Assembly (NCBI GenBank): GCA_021771715.1
Contig: JAETOO010000001.1
Location: 434,001-498,000 of the forward strand
DNA from: Oscillospiraceae bacterium
Lineage (GTDB): Bacteria; Bacillota; Clostridia; Lachnospirales; Lachnospiraceae
DNA length: 64,000 bases
Direction: 5' to 3'
Shown one piece after another: positions 17,623 through 26,274 of the stretch. The notes beneath the pieces were generated by a model. It was given only the letters and a program-made list of their open reading frames with translations, was not told where the DNA came from and did not search any database. Position 1 is the first letter of the stretch, and each line of letters starts with the position of its first letter. The position numbers and the translations under genes were made by a program.

Positions 17623-18705
17623 TTATCTGCTCCCGGCAACCCGCTCCAGCCTCTCGATTGCATATTCAAAAAACATCTGATACGACCTGCAAAATCGGTT
17701 CTCCCTGCCCTGAAGATGTCTCCGGCAGCCGTTTCTGCAGAGCATCAGCCACTTGCAGGCGCGGCAGGCCTCCGGCAGCGGCCGGCCGTTCGTGAAGCCA
17801 CTCGCCGCTCTGGCCGCGTCGATCTGCTCCAGCGTATCCTCCCTCAGGTTCCCGAGCCGCCACTCGTCCAGCGCGTAAAAATCGCACGGATACACGCTCC
17901 CGTCCGACTCGACAACGTAGTTGATGCCGCAGCACCCTCTCATGTCACACGATTCCGGCTCATATCCGCAGAGCATGTCCACGTAGTTCTCAAACTGCCG
18001 GACGGACACCTGCGCCCCGCTCTCCCACTCCTGATACCAGAGGTCAAAGACGCTGCACAGGAACCGCCCGTACCCCTCGGCCGTCAGGGAGTAGCCCCGC
18101 CGCTCGCCGTCCAGCGCATCCAGGCAGGGGATGAACTGCAGATAGGAAAAGCCCTGCTTCCGCAGCGTTTTGTACACCTTCTCCGCCGCCACGGCAACGC
18201 CGCTGTGGACCACCGTCAGCACATTGAAGGGCACTCCCGCCTCCCGCAGACACTGGATCCCTTCCATCGCCCGCACGTACGTGCCCTGTCCGTCCCTGGT
18301 CTTCCGGTACCGGTCGTGCGTGTGGATCGTGCCGTCCACGGAGACGCCGATCAGAAACTGATTTGCCCGGAAAAATTCCGCCCACTCCCGATCCAGGGTA
18401 CAGCCGTTCGTCTGCAAAAAATACTGCACCGGAATCTTCCGCTCATTTTGTGCTTCCACACAGTTCACAAAATCCCGGAACCGCGAAAGCCCCCACAAGG
18501 TAGGCTCCCCTCCCTGAAACCCGAAGGTACAGCCGTCCACATCGCCGGAAAGCGACGCCCGGATCACCGCCCGCATCGTCTCCTCGTCCATGCAGCCGCA
18601 CGACGGCCCCTTGCGATGCTCCATCTCATCACAGTAAAAGCAGTATTCGCACCGCAGGTTGCAATTCCCGGAAGCCGGTTTGATCATCATAAATCGATTC
18701 TTCAT
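17623..18705 (-). CDS. Anaerobic sulfatase-maturating enzyme (radical SAM/SPASM)
   Basis: A 360-residue radical SAM protein that oxidises the active-site Cys of sulfatases to formylglycine without oxygen. The radical SAM Cys triad is in CNLRCEYC near residue 15, preceded by the family's MIKPASGNCNLRC. GFQGGEPTLWG follows, and the SPASM-type Cys-rich tail includes CDMRGCCGINY, YPCDFYALD and CRACKWLMLCRNGCRRH. Its start codon directly abuts the stop of the sulfatase gene (TAGATG), so the two are translationally coupled. That pairing supports the role strongly. Confidence 0.92.
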   Translation of the reverse strand: MKNRFMMIKPASGNCNLRCEYCFYCDEMEHRKGPSCGCMDEETMRAVIRASLSGDVDGCTFGFQGGEPTLWGLSRFRDFVNCVEAQNERKIPVQYFLQTNGCTLDREWAEFFRANQFLIGVSVDGTIHTHDRYRKTRDGQGTYVRAMEGIQCLREAGVPFNVLTVVHSGVAVAAEKVYKTLRKQGFSYLQFIPCLDALDGERRGYSLTAEGYGRFLCSVFDLWYQEWESGAQVSVRQFENYVDMLCGYEPESCDMRGCCGINYVVESDGSVYPCDFYALDEWRLGNLREDTLEQIDAARAASGFTNGRPLPEACRACKWLMLCRNGCRRHLQGRENRFCRSYQMFFEYAIERLERVAGSR

Positions 18706-20301
18706 CTACTCACTCCGACGTTTTTTCTGAATCCTCCGGATCTCCTCCATATCCAGCGTTCCGGCGAAATACGACTGATCCAGCAAGTCCAAATCCACCA
18801 CGGGCTCCCGCTCGATCGCCAGCTCCAGCTCCTTCTCCAGGGGCAAAAAGCCTTCCCGCTCCCGCTCGTCCGCCAGCCGCGCCGGAAACATCGGCGGATT
18901 GCACTCCCGGTAAAAGACAGGCTCAAATTCCGGGTAGGAGACGAACCGGCCGTCTCTTACGCATCCTTCCAGGCCATAGCGCGCCTCCATCTCGACAGCC
19001 CGCTCCTTCAGCTCCCGCATCGCTTCCCTTGCAAACTCCGGGCGGGTCAGCACCAGATTCTCCGTCTCCTGCGGGTCGGCCACGCGGTCAAACAGCTCCT
19101 CTTTTCCGCCGCCGTAGTAATAATTGTATTTGTACGCATGATTCTGCAGGCTGATCCAGCGCCGCGCGCCGTGCTGATGCTCGATGTACTGGACGCTTCG
19201 ATCCTTCTGGTCGGAAAACAGCGAAGCCCCCGGATAATCGATGTGCCCCGGCATTTCCAGCCCCGCCACGTCCACAAACGTGGGGAACAGATCATTCAAA
19301 TCCACAAACTCCTCACGCCGGCTGCCCGGCTCCACCCTGCCCGGGTAGCGCACGAGCATGGGAATCCGCGCCGAACCGTCATACGGCAGGAATTTCTGGT
19401 ACGTGCCAAAATCGCCGAGCATTTCCCCGTGATCGCTCGTAAACACCACCAGCGTATTCTCCGCCTCGCCGGTCTCCTCGAGCGCCTCCAAAATGCGGCC
19501 CAACTGCTTGTCCACAAAGGAGATCGCGGAGAAGTAAAGCTCCCTGGCTCTGCCAAGCGTCTGCTCATTCGGATAATCTGCAATGTTCTTATTTTCCTCC
19601 GCCAGCGCAGAGATCGGCGTCTTGGACACCAGCGGCTCGGGCAGCGCTCTGTCCCGGTACAGATCCGCGAAGGACTGCGGCACATCAAACGGGGGATGCG
19701 GCGCGATAAACCCGGCCCAGAGCATAAAAGGCCTGCCCTTCGAGCGCTCCCTCAGATACCGGATGGTGCGGTCCGCCACCCAGGCAGAGCCGTGATGCGC
19801 CTCGTCTACCAGAGACTGCTGCGGCTGCATGTACAGCATATGGCGCACCCCGTGCAGACTCTGCAGCTGCCCGTAGCCCTGCTCCTTCAGGTACATCGCA
19901 TACGCGTCCTCCTCCCGGTACCGCGGAATCTCTTCCATCAGCTCCATGCTGCAAAAGCCGTTGTGTCTGCGGCACGGCTGAAAATGCATCTTGCCGATCG
20001 CCTTTGTGTCATACCCCGCATCCGAGAGACACTGCGCGAACGTCGGCAGTTCATACGGCAGAGTGTGCGAATCATCAAAATAATTGTCGTCAAACGTATG
20101 GTGCCTGCATCCCAGTCCCGTGATGATATTGTGGCGCGCCGGCATACAGACGGGGTTCGGCGAGTACGCATTCGTAAACAGGCACCCCTCCGCCGCCAGA
20201 CGGTCCAGATTCGGCGTGATCATATGGGGATACCCGGCGGCGCAGACGGTGTCAAAGCGCTGCTGGTCGGTTGTAATCAATAAAATATTCGGTCTGCTCA
20301 T
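18706..20301 (-). CDS. Cys-type sulfatase (S1 family)
   Basis: A 531-residue alkaline-phosphatase-fold sulfatase starting MSRPNILLITTDQQRFD. The formylglycine motif C-x-P-x-R is seen as NPVCMPARHNIITG near residue 55, and metal ligands appear in TTDQQR and TSDHGEMLGD. The start chosen has an AGAGG site; the longer frame to 20442 adds a segment with no homology-like character. No signal peptide is visible, so it acts in the cytosol, perhaps on imported sulfated sugars. The adjacent anaerobic maturase confirms Cys-type activation. The substrate (carbohydrate or choline sulfate) cannot be told. Confidence 0.9.
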   Translation of the reverse strand: MSRPNILLITTDQQRFDTVCAAGYPHMITPNLDRLAAEGCLFTNAYSPNPVCMPARHNIITGLGCRHHTFDDNYFDDSHTLPYELPTFAQCLSDAGYDTKAIGKMHFQPCRRHNGFCSMELMEEIPRYREEDAYAMYLKEQGYGQLQSLHGVRHMLYMQPQQSLVDEAHHGSAWVADRTIRYLRERSKGRPFMLWAGFIAPHPPFDVPQSFADLYRDRALPEPLVSKTPISALAEENKNIADYPNEQTLGRARELYFSAISFVDKQLGRILEALEETGEAENTLVVFTSDHGEMLGDFGTYQKFLPYDGSARIPMLVRYPGRVEPGSRREEFVDLNDLFPTFVDVAGLEMPGHIDYPGASLFSDQKDRSVQYIEHQHGARRWISLQNHAYKYNYYYGGGKEELFDRVADPQETENLVLTRPEFAREAMRELKERAVEMEARYGLEGCVRDGRFVSYPEFEPVFYRECNPPMFPARLADEREREGFLPLEKELELAIEREPVVDLDLLDQSYFAGTLDMEEIRRIQKKRRSE

Positions 20302-20492
20302 GGTTTTGTACCTCTTTTGTATTTTCCGCATATTTAAACTTTTTCCGGATGCCTGTCCTCCGGCAGATATCCCCATTATACCATTCCTGCGTCCACATTT
20401 CACCTGGAATCTTTGTGTGCTTTTTGCCACATCGTCTTTCACAGGATATTTTTTTGTCCTGCCTTTTCAGCGCTCTTGGCCCCGCTCCGATC

Positions 20493-20538
20493 CTTACACC
20501 ATCTGTAAGTGTTCCTCCCGCCCTCTCTGTGCTATGAT
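20493..20538 (+). promoter_or_regulatory. Promoter of the Bce-type module with inverted repeat CTTACA-N5-TGTAAG
   Basis: The inverted repeat (20493-20509) ends at the expected -35 position of a -10 box TATGAT (20533-20538), and no good -35 is present. BceR-like regulators are known to bind a TnACA-N4-TGTAA type box at this place, so this looks like the activator site, here with N5 spacing. Confidence 0.6.
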
Positions 20539-20565
20539 AGTCGCAGAATAAAAGGAGGTCCTGAC

Positions 20566-21339
20566 ATGAAACCGATTCTCACGATTGAAGCTCTGAAAAA
20601 ATACTACGGCAAATCAAAAAACCAGACGAAGGCCCTGAACGGCATCTCCTTTCAGGTGATGCCCGGCGAGTTTCTCGGCATTATGGGGAGCAGCGGGTCC
20701 GGAAAATCGACGCTGCTCAACTGCATCGCCGCCGTGATCCGGCCTGACGGCGGCACGGTCACGATGAACGGCAGGCAGATCCAGACCATGAAGGGCGCTG
20801 CCCTGGCCGACTACCGCGGGAAAGAGATCGGCTACCTGTTCCAGAATTTTGAGCTGCTCGACAACCTGACCGGCCGCGAGAACATCCTGCTGCCGCTCTC
20901 CCTGCACGGCGTGCCCGAGAAGGAAAGCCAGCGAAGGCTTGCTCAGCTCGCGTCCTACCTCGAGATCAACGATGTCCTCGACAAATTTCCCGCCCAGATG
21001 TCGGGCGGCCAGAAGCAGCGGGTCGCGGCGGCCCGGGCGCTGATCCTAAAGCCCGGCATCATTCTCGCCGACGAGCCGACCGGCGCGCTCGACTCGAAGA
21101 ACGCGAAGGCGCTGATGGAGAAACTCGCCGGGCTGAACGAGGAGCAGCGCGCCACAATCCTGATGGTGACGCACGACTCAAACGCGGCCAGCTACTGCAG
21201 GCGGATTCTCTTTATCCAGGACGGCGTCCTCTTCCATGAGCTCCGCCGGAACCTGCCCGACGAATCGCAGCAGGAATTTTACGCACGGATCCTGAGCGTC
21301 ATGGCTCAGCTGGGAGGAGGCAGCGCAAATGTTCTTTAA
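20566..21339 (+). CDS. ABC transporter ATP-binding protein, BceA type
   Basis: A 257-residue ATPase. Walker A is GSSGSGKST, the signature MSGGQKQR, Walker [12 protein letters not shown], and the switch His is in VTHDS. The MacB/BceA-like features ([33 protein letters not shown]) fit peptide-antibiotic detoxification pumps rather than importers. Start at ATG 20566 behind AAAGGAGG. It overlaps the permease gene by 11 nt and is followed by a two-component system, the standard BceAB-RS arrangement. Confidence 0.92.
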   Translation: MKPILTIEALKKYYGKSKNQTKALNGISFQVMPGEFLGIMGSSGSGKSTLLNCIAAVIRPDGGTVTMNGRQIQTMKGAALADYRGKEIGYLFQNFELLDNLTGRENILLPLSLHGVPEKESQRRLAQLASYLEINDVLDKFPAQMSGGQKQRVAAARALILKPGIILADEPTGALDSKNAKALMEKLAGLNEEQRATILMVTHDSNAASYCRRILFIQDGVLFHELRRNLPDESQQEFYARILSVMAQLGGGSANVL

Positions 21340-23494
21340 TCTCATTTCCCGCAACAGCAAGCGGAGCCGGAAGGAAAACGGCCTGTTCTTCGGCTCTCTG
21401 CTGATCTCGATCATCGCCTTTTACATCATCCTGTCCCTGTCTGGGCAGGACGTCATGCGCTTTCTCGCGCGGATGGAGAGCGACGCGGTGAACCGGCTGC
21501 TGTCCATGATTCCGGCCTTCTACGGCATGACTCTGTTCATCCTGTTCTTTCTGATCTACTATGCCAGCAAATTTCAGCTGGAACGGCGCAGGCATGAGTT
21601 CGGCGTCTATCTGATGCTGGGAATGCGCCGCGGCAAGCTCTTCCTCCTGCTGCTGGCCGAGGATTTTCACAGCAGCATCGCCGCTCTGCTCGTGGGGCTG
21701 CCGCTGGCTGTCCTGCTCTCGGAGCTCATCAGCCTCGTCACGGCGCGGCTCGTCGGCCTCGGGATCATCGGCCACCGGTTTACCTTTTCCCCGACAGCGG
21801 CGCTGCTGACAGCCGGGGGCTTCCTCCTCATCAAATTTGTGGCGTTTCTGATTCTCAGCAGCCGCATCAGCCGCCAGGAGATCGGCTCTCTGCTCACCGA
21901 GATGCCCGAGGGAGTGAAGCGGCAGCGGCCCGCATGTTTCTACGCACTCGCCGTCCTGGCAGGTCTTCTCCTTCTGGGCACGGCCTACGCGATGGCGATC
22001 AGCGGCCTGTCCTGGTCCGACCTTGCGCGCATGGGGCTGACTCTGCTGCTCGGACTTGCCGGGACGCTCGCGCTCTTCTGGGGGCTGCGCTTTCCGGTCA
22101 CCCTCGCCGTCCGGGCCGCCAAAAACGACCGGCAGCTCCATGTGTTCAACCTCCGCCAGATCCAGGAGACGGTCGTCCGCCGCTCCGGCACGCTCGCCGT
22201 CTGCTCCCTGCTGATTCTGGCCGCCCTGTGCTGCTTTGGGGCCGGTGTGGCGATCTCCCGCTTCTACGGGAACTCGGAGCAGCATGTCCTCGACTACACT
22301 TTCCAGGCGGAGGAGGGCATCGAAATCGTGTCCGCCTCACCGGAGGAAGACGCCGGCGCAGCGGACATCTCACCGATGAAGAATGATACCGGCACAACGA
22401 CCATCTCGCCGAGGGGCGACGGCACCGGCGCGGCGGTCGTCCGGCGGATTCTGGCCGAGCACCAGCTCGAGGACCGGTTCTCCCATCTCTTTGAGATGCG
22501 GACCGGATACATCCGCACAACTGAGGATTACGACCACGCCTTTCGCATGGACCCTGTGTTCTCCGCCCTCGAGGCAGCGCCGGCCTCGGAAGAGCGGGAT
22601 ACGCTTCTGAACAACCTCGGCTATGCGACGTACCCGCATCTGATCGCGCTTGGCGGATACAATCAGCTCCTGGACGCCGCCGGTCTGCCCCCGCTGCAGC
22701 TCGCTGACGACGAGGCAGCCGTCTACATCGACCGCTCGTTCACCAGTTCCGGGCAGATCGCACTGCTGAACGACATTTTGGCGTCCAGGCCGGAGGTACG
22801 GCTGGACGAGGACTCCCGTTTCCTGACCGGCAAGGTGCAGACGGTCGATCTCGTCACAGACAGCTCGATCACCCTGTCCTTTGCCCTGATCCTGCCGGAC
22901 GCTGCATTTGAAGCCTACACGGAGGGGCACTGGGACGTCTATCTCAACGGCGTTTTGGCAAAGGATGAGACGGAACAGGCAAGCCTCATGTCCGCAATCT
23001 CCGAGATGAACCAGGCGCTGGACCAGACCGGCCTTTCCTACGAGAGCTACCTGCAGAATATGGGGCGTCAGCTCTTTTACATGGTCGCTTCCAGTTACAT
23101 CACGCTCTACCTGGCGATCATTTTCCTGATCATCGCGAATACCGTAATCGGAGTCCAGTTCCTGATCAGCCAGCAGAAATCGAACCGCCGCTACCGGACG
23201 CTGACCCGCCTCGGCGCCGCTTACCCCACGCTGTGCCGCTCGGCCAGGGCGCAGATCAACTGGTACTTCGGCATCCCGGTCGCGGTCGCCGCGTGCAGCA
23301 GCCTCTTCGGGATCCGCGCGCTGCTGACCGGCATCCTCTCCGCGCGGGCAAAAAGCAGTCTTTCTGAGATGATGGTGCTGTCTGTGGCTATGATTTTGGC
23401 GCTCTGTGTGATAGAATCTATCTATATCACAATGGTAAAGCGCTCCAGCGACCGCTATCTGCTGACTTTGATGGTGCCGGAGCGGGAGGAGTGA
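21329..23494 (+). CDS. ABC transporter permease, BceB/FtsX type
   Basis: A 721-residue permease with an estimated ten membrane spans in a 1-3-2 then large extracellular domain then 3-1 pattern. It begins [22 protein letters not shown], with the FtsX-like segment FQLERRRHEFGVYLMLGMRR near residue 75 and YLAIIFLIIANTVIGVQFL near residue 600. The extracellular domain (about residues 315-575) is the sensor and detoxification part in BceB proteins, likely recognising bacitracin- or lantibiotic-like compounds bound to lipid intermediates. The protein is somewhat longer than usual (about 650), partly because of a Gly/Asp/Thr-rich repeat at about residues 341-370. Confidence 0.88.
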   Translation: MFFNLISRNSKRSRKENGLFFGSLLISIIAFYIILSLSGQDVMRFLARMESDAVNRLLSMIPAFYGMTLFILFFLIYYASKFQLERRRHEFGVYLMLGMRRGKLFLLLLAEDFHSSIAALLVGLPLAVLLSELISLVTARLVGLGIIGHRFTFSPTAALLTAGGFLLIKFVAFLILSSRISRQEIGSLLTEMPEGVKRQRPACFYALAVLAGLLLLGTAYAMAISGLSWSDLARMGLTLLLGLAGTLALFWGLRFPVTLAVRAAKNDRQLHVFNLRQIQETVVRRSGTLAVCSLLILAALCCFGAGVAISRFYGNSEQHVLDYTFQAEEGIEIVSASPEEDAGAADISPMKNDTGTTTISPRGDGTGAAVVRRILAEHQLEDRFSHLFEMRTGYIRTTEDYDHAFRMDPVFSALEAAPASEERDTLLNNLGYATYPHLIALGGYNQLLDAAGLPPLQLADDEAAVYIDRSFTSSGQIALLNDILASRPEVRLDEDSRFLTGKVQTVDLVTDSSITLSFALILPDAAFEAYTEGHWDVYLNGVLAKDETEQASLMSAISEMNQALDQTGLSYESYLQNMGRQLFYMVASSYITLYLAIIFLIIANTVIGVQFLISQQKSNRRYRTLTRLGAAYPTLCRSARAQINWYFGIPVAVAACSSLFGIRALLTGILSARAKSSLSEMMVLSVAMILALCVIESIYITMVKRSSDRYLLTLMVPEREE
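22349..22438 (+). repeat. 36-bp in-frame tandem repeat (about 2.5 units) in the permease gene
   Basis: Units 22349-22384 and 22385-22420 and a partial third encode DAGAADISPMKN, DTGTTTISPRGD and GTGAAV. They lie at the start of the large extracellular domain, in a hydrophilic linker absent from typical family members. Confidence 0.75.
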
Positions 23495-23508
23495 GGGGAG
23501 GACATTTC

Positions 23509-24192
23509 ATGAAATGCATCACGATCGTGGAGGACGAAGCGCTCATGCGGGAGGAGCTCTCGGATATTCTGCGCAAAGCGGGCTATCAGGTCGACGAGAT
23601 TCTCACGTTTGACCACGTGGCGGAGCAGCTCCTGGAGCGGTCTCCGGATCTGGTTCTCCTGGATCTGAATCTGCCGGGAGACAGCGGATTCCAGGTCTGC
23701 CGCGAGCTCAAGCGAAAAAGCGCCATTCCCATCCTCGTCCTCACCTCCCGCGATCAGCTCCGGGATGAGCTGCACGCGCTGGATCTGGGCGCGGATGAAT
23801 TTCTGACAAAGCCTTGCCGCAGGGAGCGCCTTCTGGCCCGCGTCGCGAACGTCATCCGACGCTATGAGGGCCGCGCTCATCTGCTGGAGGGCTCCGGCTT
23901 TCTCCTGGACCGGCAGACCTACACGCTGTACCTCGACAACCGCTCCGTCGTTCTGCCGAAAAATCAGGGGAAACTCCTCGAGGTGTTTCTGATTCATCGC
24001 GGGGAAATCGTCACCAAAAATGACCTGTGCCTCGCGCTCTGGCAGACCACAGAGTACATCGACGAAAATGCGCTCCAGGTCAACCTGACCCGCCTGAAAA
24101 AGACGATGGCGTCGCTCGGAATGCGCCAGCAGATCGCCCCGGTCCGCGGAGTCGGGTATCGGCTGATCGCGGAGGATGGGCAGACGAGCTAA
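23509..24192 (+). CDS. OmpR-family response regulator, BceR type
   Basis: A 227-residue regulator: receiver domain with acidic pair in IVEDE, phosphoacceptor Asp52 in LVLLDLNLPG, conserved Thr in LVLTSRD and Lys in FLTKPC; then a winged-helix output domain from about residue 128 ending GVGYRLIAED. Start ATG at 23509 follows GGGGAGGA; the permease stop codon lies 12 nt upstream. It probably binds the box at 20493-20509 and activates the transporter genes. Confidence 0.92.
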   Translation: MKCITIVEDEALMREELSDILRKAGYQVDEILTFDHVAEQLLERSPDLVLLDLNLPGDSGFQVCRELKRKSAIPILVLTSRDQLRDELHALDLGADEFLTKPCRRERLLARVANVIRRYEGRAHLLEGSGFLLDRQTYTLYLDNRSVVLPKNQGKLLEVFLIHRGEIVTKNDLCLALWQTTEYIDENALQVNLTRLKKTMASLGMRQQIAPVRGVGYRLIAEDGQTS

Positions 24193-24216
24193 AAATGAAA
24201 AAAAGGAGTCACCGCC

Positions 24217-25446
24217 ATGAATCACACTACCCACAAAAACACGCCCGGCTTCCCTACTCTGCGGACTCTCCTGCAGTACAGTCCCTGGCTTCTCCTTCTG
24301 CTGGGGCTCGACGCGTTTGCCGCGCTGCTCTTGTGGCTCGCCGATGCGGACGCATTTTTAGCGATGGCGAGCATGATCGTGCTCTTCTCGCTCCTGCTGT
24401 TCGCCGCAGTCTGCTGTGTGCTGATCCGCCATGAGCGAAAAAGATCACGGGCCTTCTATGATTTTCTCGACAATCCCGATGAGTACCACGAATCCGTCCT
24501 GCAAAAAAACGTCAGCGCGGCACAGCATGACGCCGTGCACGCGCTGGGAGATGCTCTGCGCGCGGAACAGCTCGCCCGCGCCGCCCTGCAGACTCAGCTG
24601 AACGAGTACGAGGAATATGTGGAGACCTGGGCGCATGAGACGAAAACGCCGCTCTCCCTTCTCGCGCTGCTTCTCGACAACCGCCGGGAAGAGTTTTCCC
24701 CTGCCGTGCGCTTCAAGCTGGACTACATTCAAAACCGCACACAGGAGTCCGTCGGTCAGATGCTCTTTTACGCCCGGCTGAAGAGCGCCCGGAAGGACTA
24801 TCTCTTTGAGCAGATCCAGCTGAGCACATGTATTGAAGAGGTGCTCGACGACTACCGGCCCCTGCTGGATGAAAAGCAGTTCCGTCTCTCGTTCTCCCTG
24901 CCGGAGGACACCGTCTACGCAGACCGCCGGGGACTCGCGTTTCTCCTCGGACAAATCATAAGTAATTCTATCAAATACTGTCAGGGGCCGGCTGAGCATA
25001 TATCCATGTCTCCCAACTACGATCAAGAAACAACGGAGCACACCCCTGCATCTTCCAACCACTGCCAGGGGACGGCTGAGCAAACCTCCGCATCCTCCAA
25101 CTACCATCTGGGGGCGGCTGACCATACCTTCACTCCCGAGCTCTCCTTCACCTCCTTCCGCCACGACGGCCGGCTCGTCCTTTCGATCCGCGACAACGGG
25201 ATCGGGATACGCAGCTGCGACCTGCCCTACATCTTTGAGAAAGGGTTCACGGGCGACTCCGGAGACAACAGGAAAAAGGCCACCGGAATGGGGCTCTACC
25301 TCGCAAAGGAGCTCGCGGAGCAAATGAGTCTCCGCCTTGACGCAGCCTCCCAGTGGGGCCACGGAACCGAGCTGCAGATTTCCTTTCCGATTCACCAGGC
25401 TCAAACTTCTACCCTGCCGCCGACAGATATGCTATATGGAGAATGA
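24217..25446 (+). CDS. Sensor histidine kinase, BceS/intramembrane-sensing type
   Basis: A 409-residue kinase with two N-terminal membrane helices (about residues 22-70) joined by a very short loop, the layout of intramembrane-sensing kinases that rely on their ABC transporter for signal detection. The phosphoacceptor His is near residue 140 in WAHETKTPLSLL. The ATPase domain has its N box at ISNSIKYC, then DNGIGI and GMGLYLAKELAE. About 50 residues of a 14-residue tandem repeat are inserted between the N box and the G1 box, which is unusual. It lies 24 nt after the response regulator gene, behind its own AAAAAGGAG site. Confidence 0.9.
   Translation: MNHTTHKNTPGFPTLRTLLQYSPWLLLLLGLDAFAALLLWLADADAFLAMASMIVLFSLLLFAAVCCVLIRHERKRSRAFYDFLDNPDEYHESVLQKNVSAAQHDAVHALGDALRAEQLARAALQTQLNEYEEYVETWAHETKTPLSLLALLLDNRREEFSPAVRFKLDYIQNRTQESVGQMLFYARLKSARKDYLFEQIQLSTCIEEVLDDYRPLLDEKQFRLSFSLPEDTVYADRRGLAFLLGQIISNSIKYCQGPAEHISMSPNYDQETTEHTPASSNHCQGTAEQTSASSNYHLGAADHTFTPELSFTSFRHDGRLVLSIRDNGIGIRSCDLPYIFEKGFTGDSGDNRKKATGMGLYLAKELAEQMSLRLDAASQWGHGTELQISFPIHQAQTSTLPPTDMLYGE
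24979..25140 (+). repeat. 42-bp in-frame tandem repeat (3 full and 1 partial unit) inside the kinase ATPase domain
   Basis: Units at 24979-25020, 25021-25062, 25063-25104 and a partial from 25105 encode 14-residue repeats such as CQGTAEQTSASSNY and DQETTEHTPASSNH. The frame stays open and conserved motifs resume directly after it (SIRDNGIGI). Confidence 0.85.
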
Positions 25447-25471
25447 AAAAAGAAGTCTTATGCCGAATAAG

Positions 25472-25839
25472 ACCGCCTAACTGTCTCTGTATATCATGCA
25501 AAGTGTCAACTGCAAAATTCATCAGCATCCTTCCTGTAATTGGATACCTCACTTCCGCGCTATAGTTTCTTCCTAACTGGGCGATTAGATATGCAGATAC
25601 TGTATAGCTGTCTGTAATTTGATCGTAATGGCTCAATCTTCCCAATTTACGTTTTACCGCAATGCTTATCCCTTTCGTATTCACCGTCACAGGTTTCATT
25701 GTAATGGAAATTGGGGACTAAAAAAATTGGAGAGGATCATTTCTAAATCATTCTCTCCAATTCCACTTGACTCTTCCGGATTTAAAAAATCCCTTATATT
25801 AATACAAACAAATTTCTCTTCTGATGGCTCTCTATCCAT
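25472..25839 (-). pseudogene. Decayed GNAT-family toxin remnant
   Basis: A reading frame opens at 25839, overlapping the antitoxin stop, and encodes a 47-residue start (EKFVCINIRDFLNPEESS) that ends at a stop at 25696. Immediately after, in another frame, a segment reads KPVTVNTKGISIAVKRK, YTVSAYLIAQLGRNYS and FAVDTLHDIQRQLGG, the middle part of GNAT-type toxin acetyltransferases found beside such antitoxins. The expected central ~40 residues and the C-terminus after QLGG are missing; what follows runs into the kinase 3' end. I infer an internal deletion with frame change plus 3' truncation. The family assignment is from remembered motif pattern, moderate. Confidence 0.55.
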
Positions 25840-26017
25840 GCAGTTGTCTCCTTTTCATCATCAGCTGTATAAATTCAGCTTTATCCTTTACCATGCGAAC
25901 GGACGTTGCTCTGCGCCCAAGCGGATTTTGAGCGGCTTTATCAACCGCATCTGCAAATGCTTCTACCTGTTTGGGATCACGAATCACGATATTATCCGTT
26001 ATACTCGATGTAGCCAT
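25832..26017 (-). CDS. Small antitoxin-like protein
   Basis: A 61-residue protein beginning MATSSITDNIVIRDPKQVEA, with a GAGGAGGTG site 7 nt before the ATG; a longer frame to 26044 lacks one. The pattern 'SSIT.N.VI.D.KQVE.FADA' is common in small proteins encoded directly upstream of GNAT-type toxins in Clostridia. The C-terminal half (ATSVRMVKDKAEFIQLM) is basic and could contact partner or DNA. It overlaps the remnant of the toxin gene by 8 nt. Appears intact although its partner is broken. Function inferred from context. Confidence 0.6.
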   Translation of the reverse strand: MATSSITDNIVIRDPKQVEAFADAVDKAAQNPLGRRATSVRMVKDKAEFIQLMMKRRQLHG

Positions 26018-26143
26018 TCTATCACCTCCTCGACATTGCACCACTTGTCTCTCCTCTTATCTATATAGTATCACTTTAAACCTTTCCTCGCAATCAGCTT
26101 ATCCATTTTTCAGATTTTCATCCTGTATGAATCTGTCTTCAGG

Positions 26144-26195
26144 ACGTAAAACCCTTGAAATTGCCCACTTTACGGGATATTCAAGGATTTTACGT
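26144..26195. repeat. Imperfect inverted repeat (16-bp arms, 20-nt loop)
   Basis: ACGTAAAACCCTTGAA at 26144-26159 pairs with TTCAAGGATTTTACGT at 26180-26195 (15 of 16). There is no T-run, so it is not a standard terminator. It sits downstream of rhaD in AT-richer DNA next to the decayed toxin locus and may be a mobile-element scar. The rest of 26018-26274 shows no gene. Confidence 0.5.
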
Positions 26196-26274
26196 TCACT
26201 TATTTTTATGTGATTATATTCCATTCCGGCTGCTGTCATCCTCCGGGCTCTGTCATTGCTCAGATTTCCGGACT

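Noticed and set aside
17716-20283. Very long open frame on the plus strand opposite the sulfatase and maturase genes
   Set aside because: It is antisense to two well-supported genes with catalytic motifs; GC-rich third positions keep the complement open. Arg/His/Pro-rich translation with no family features.
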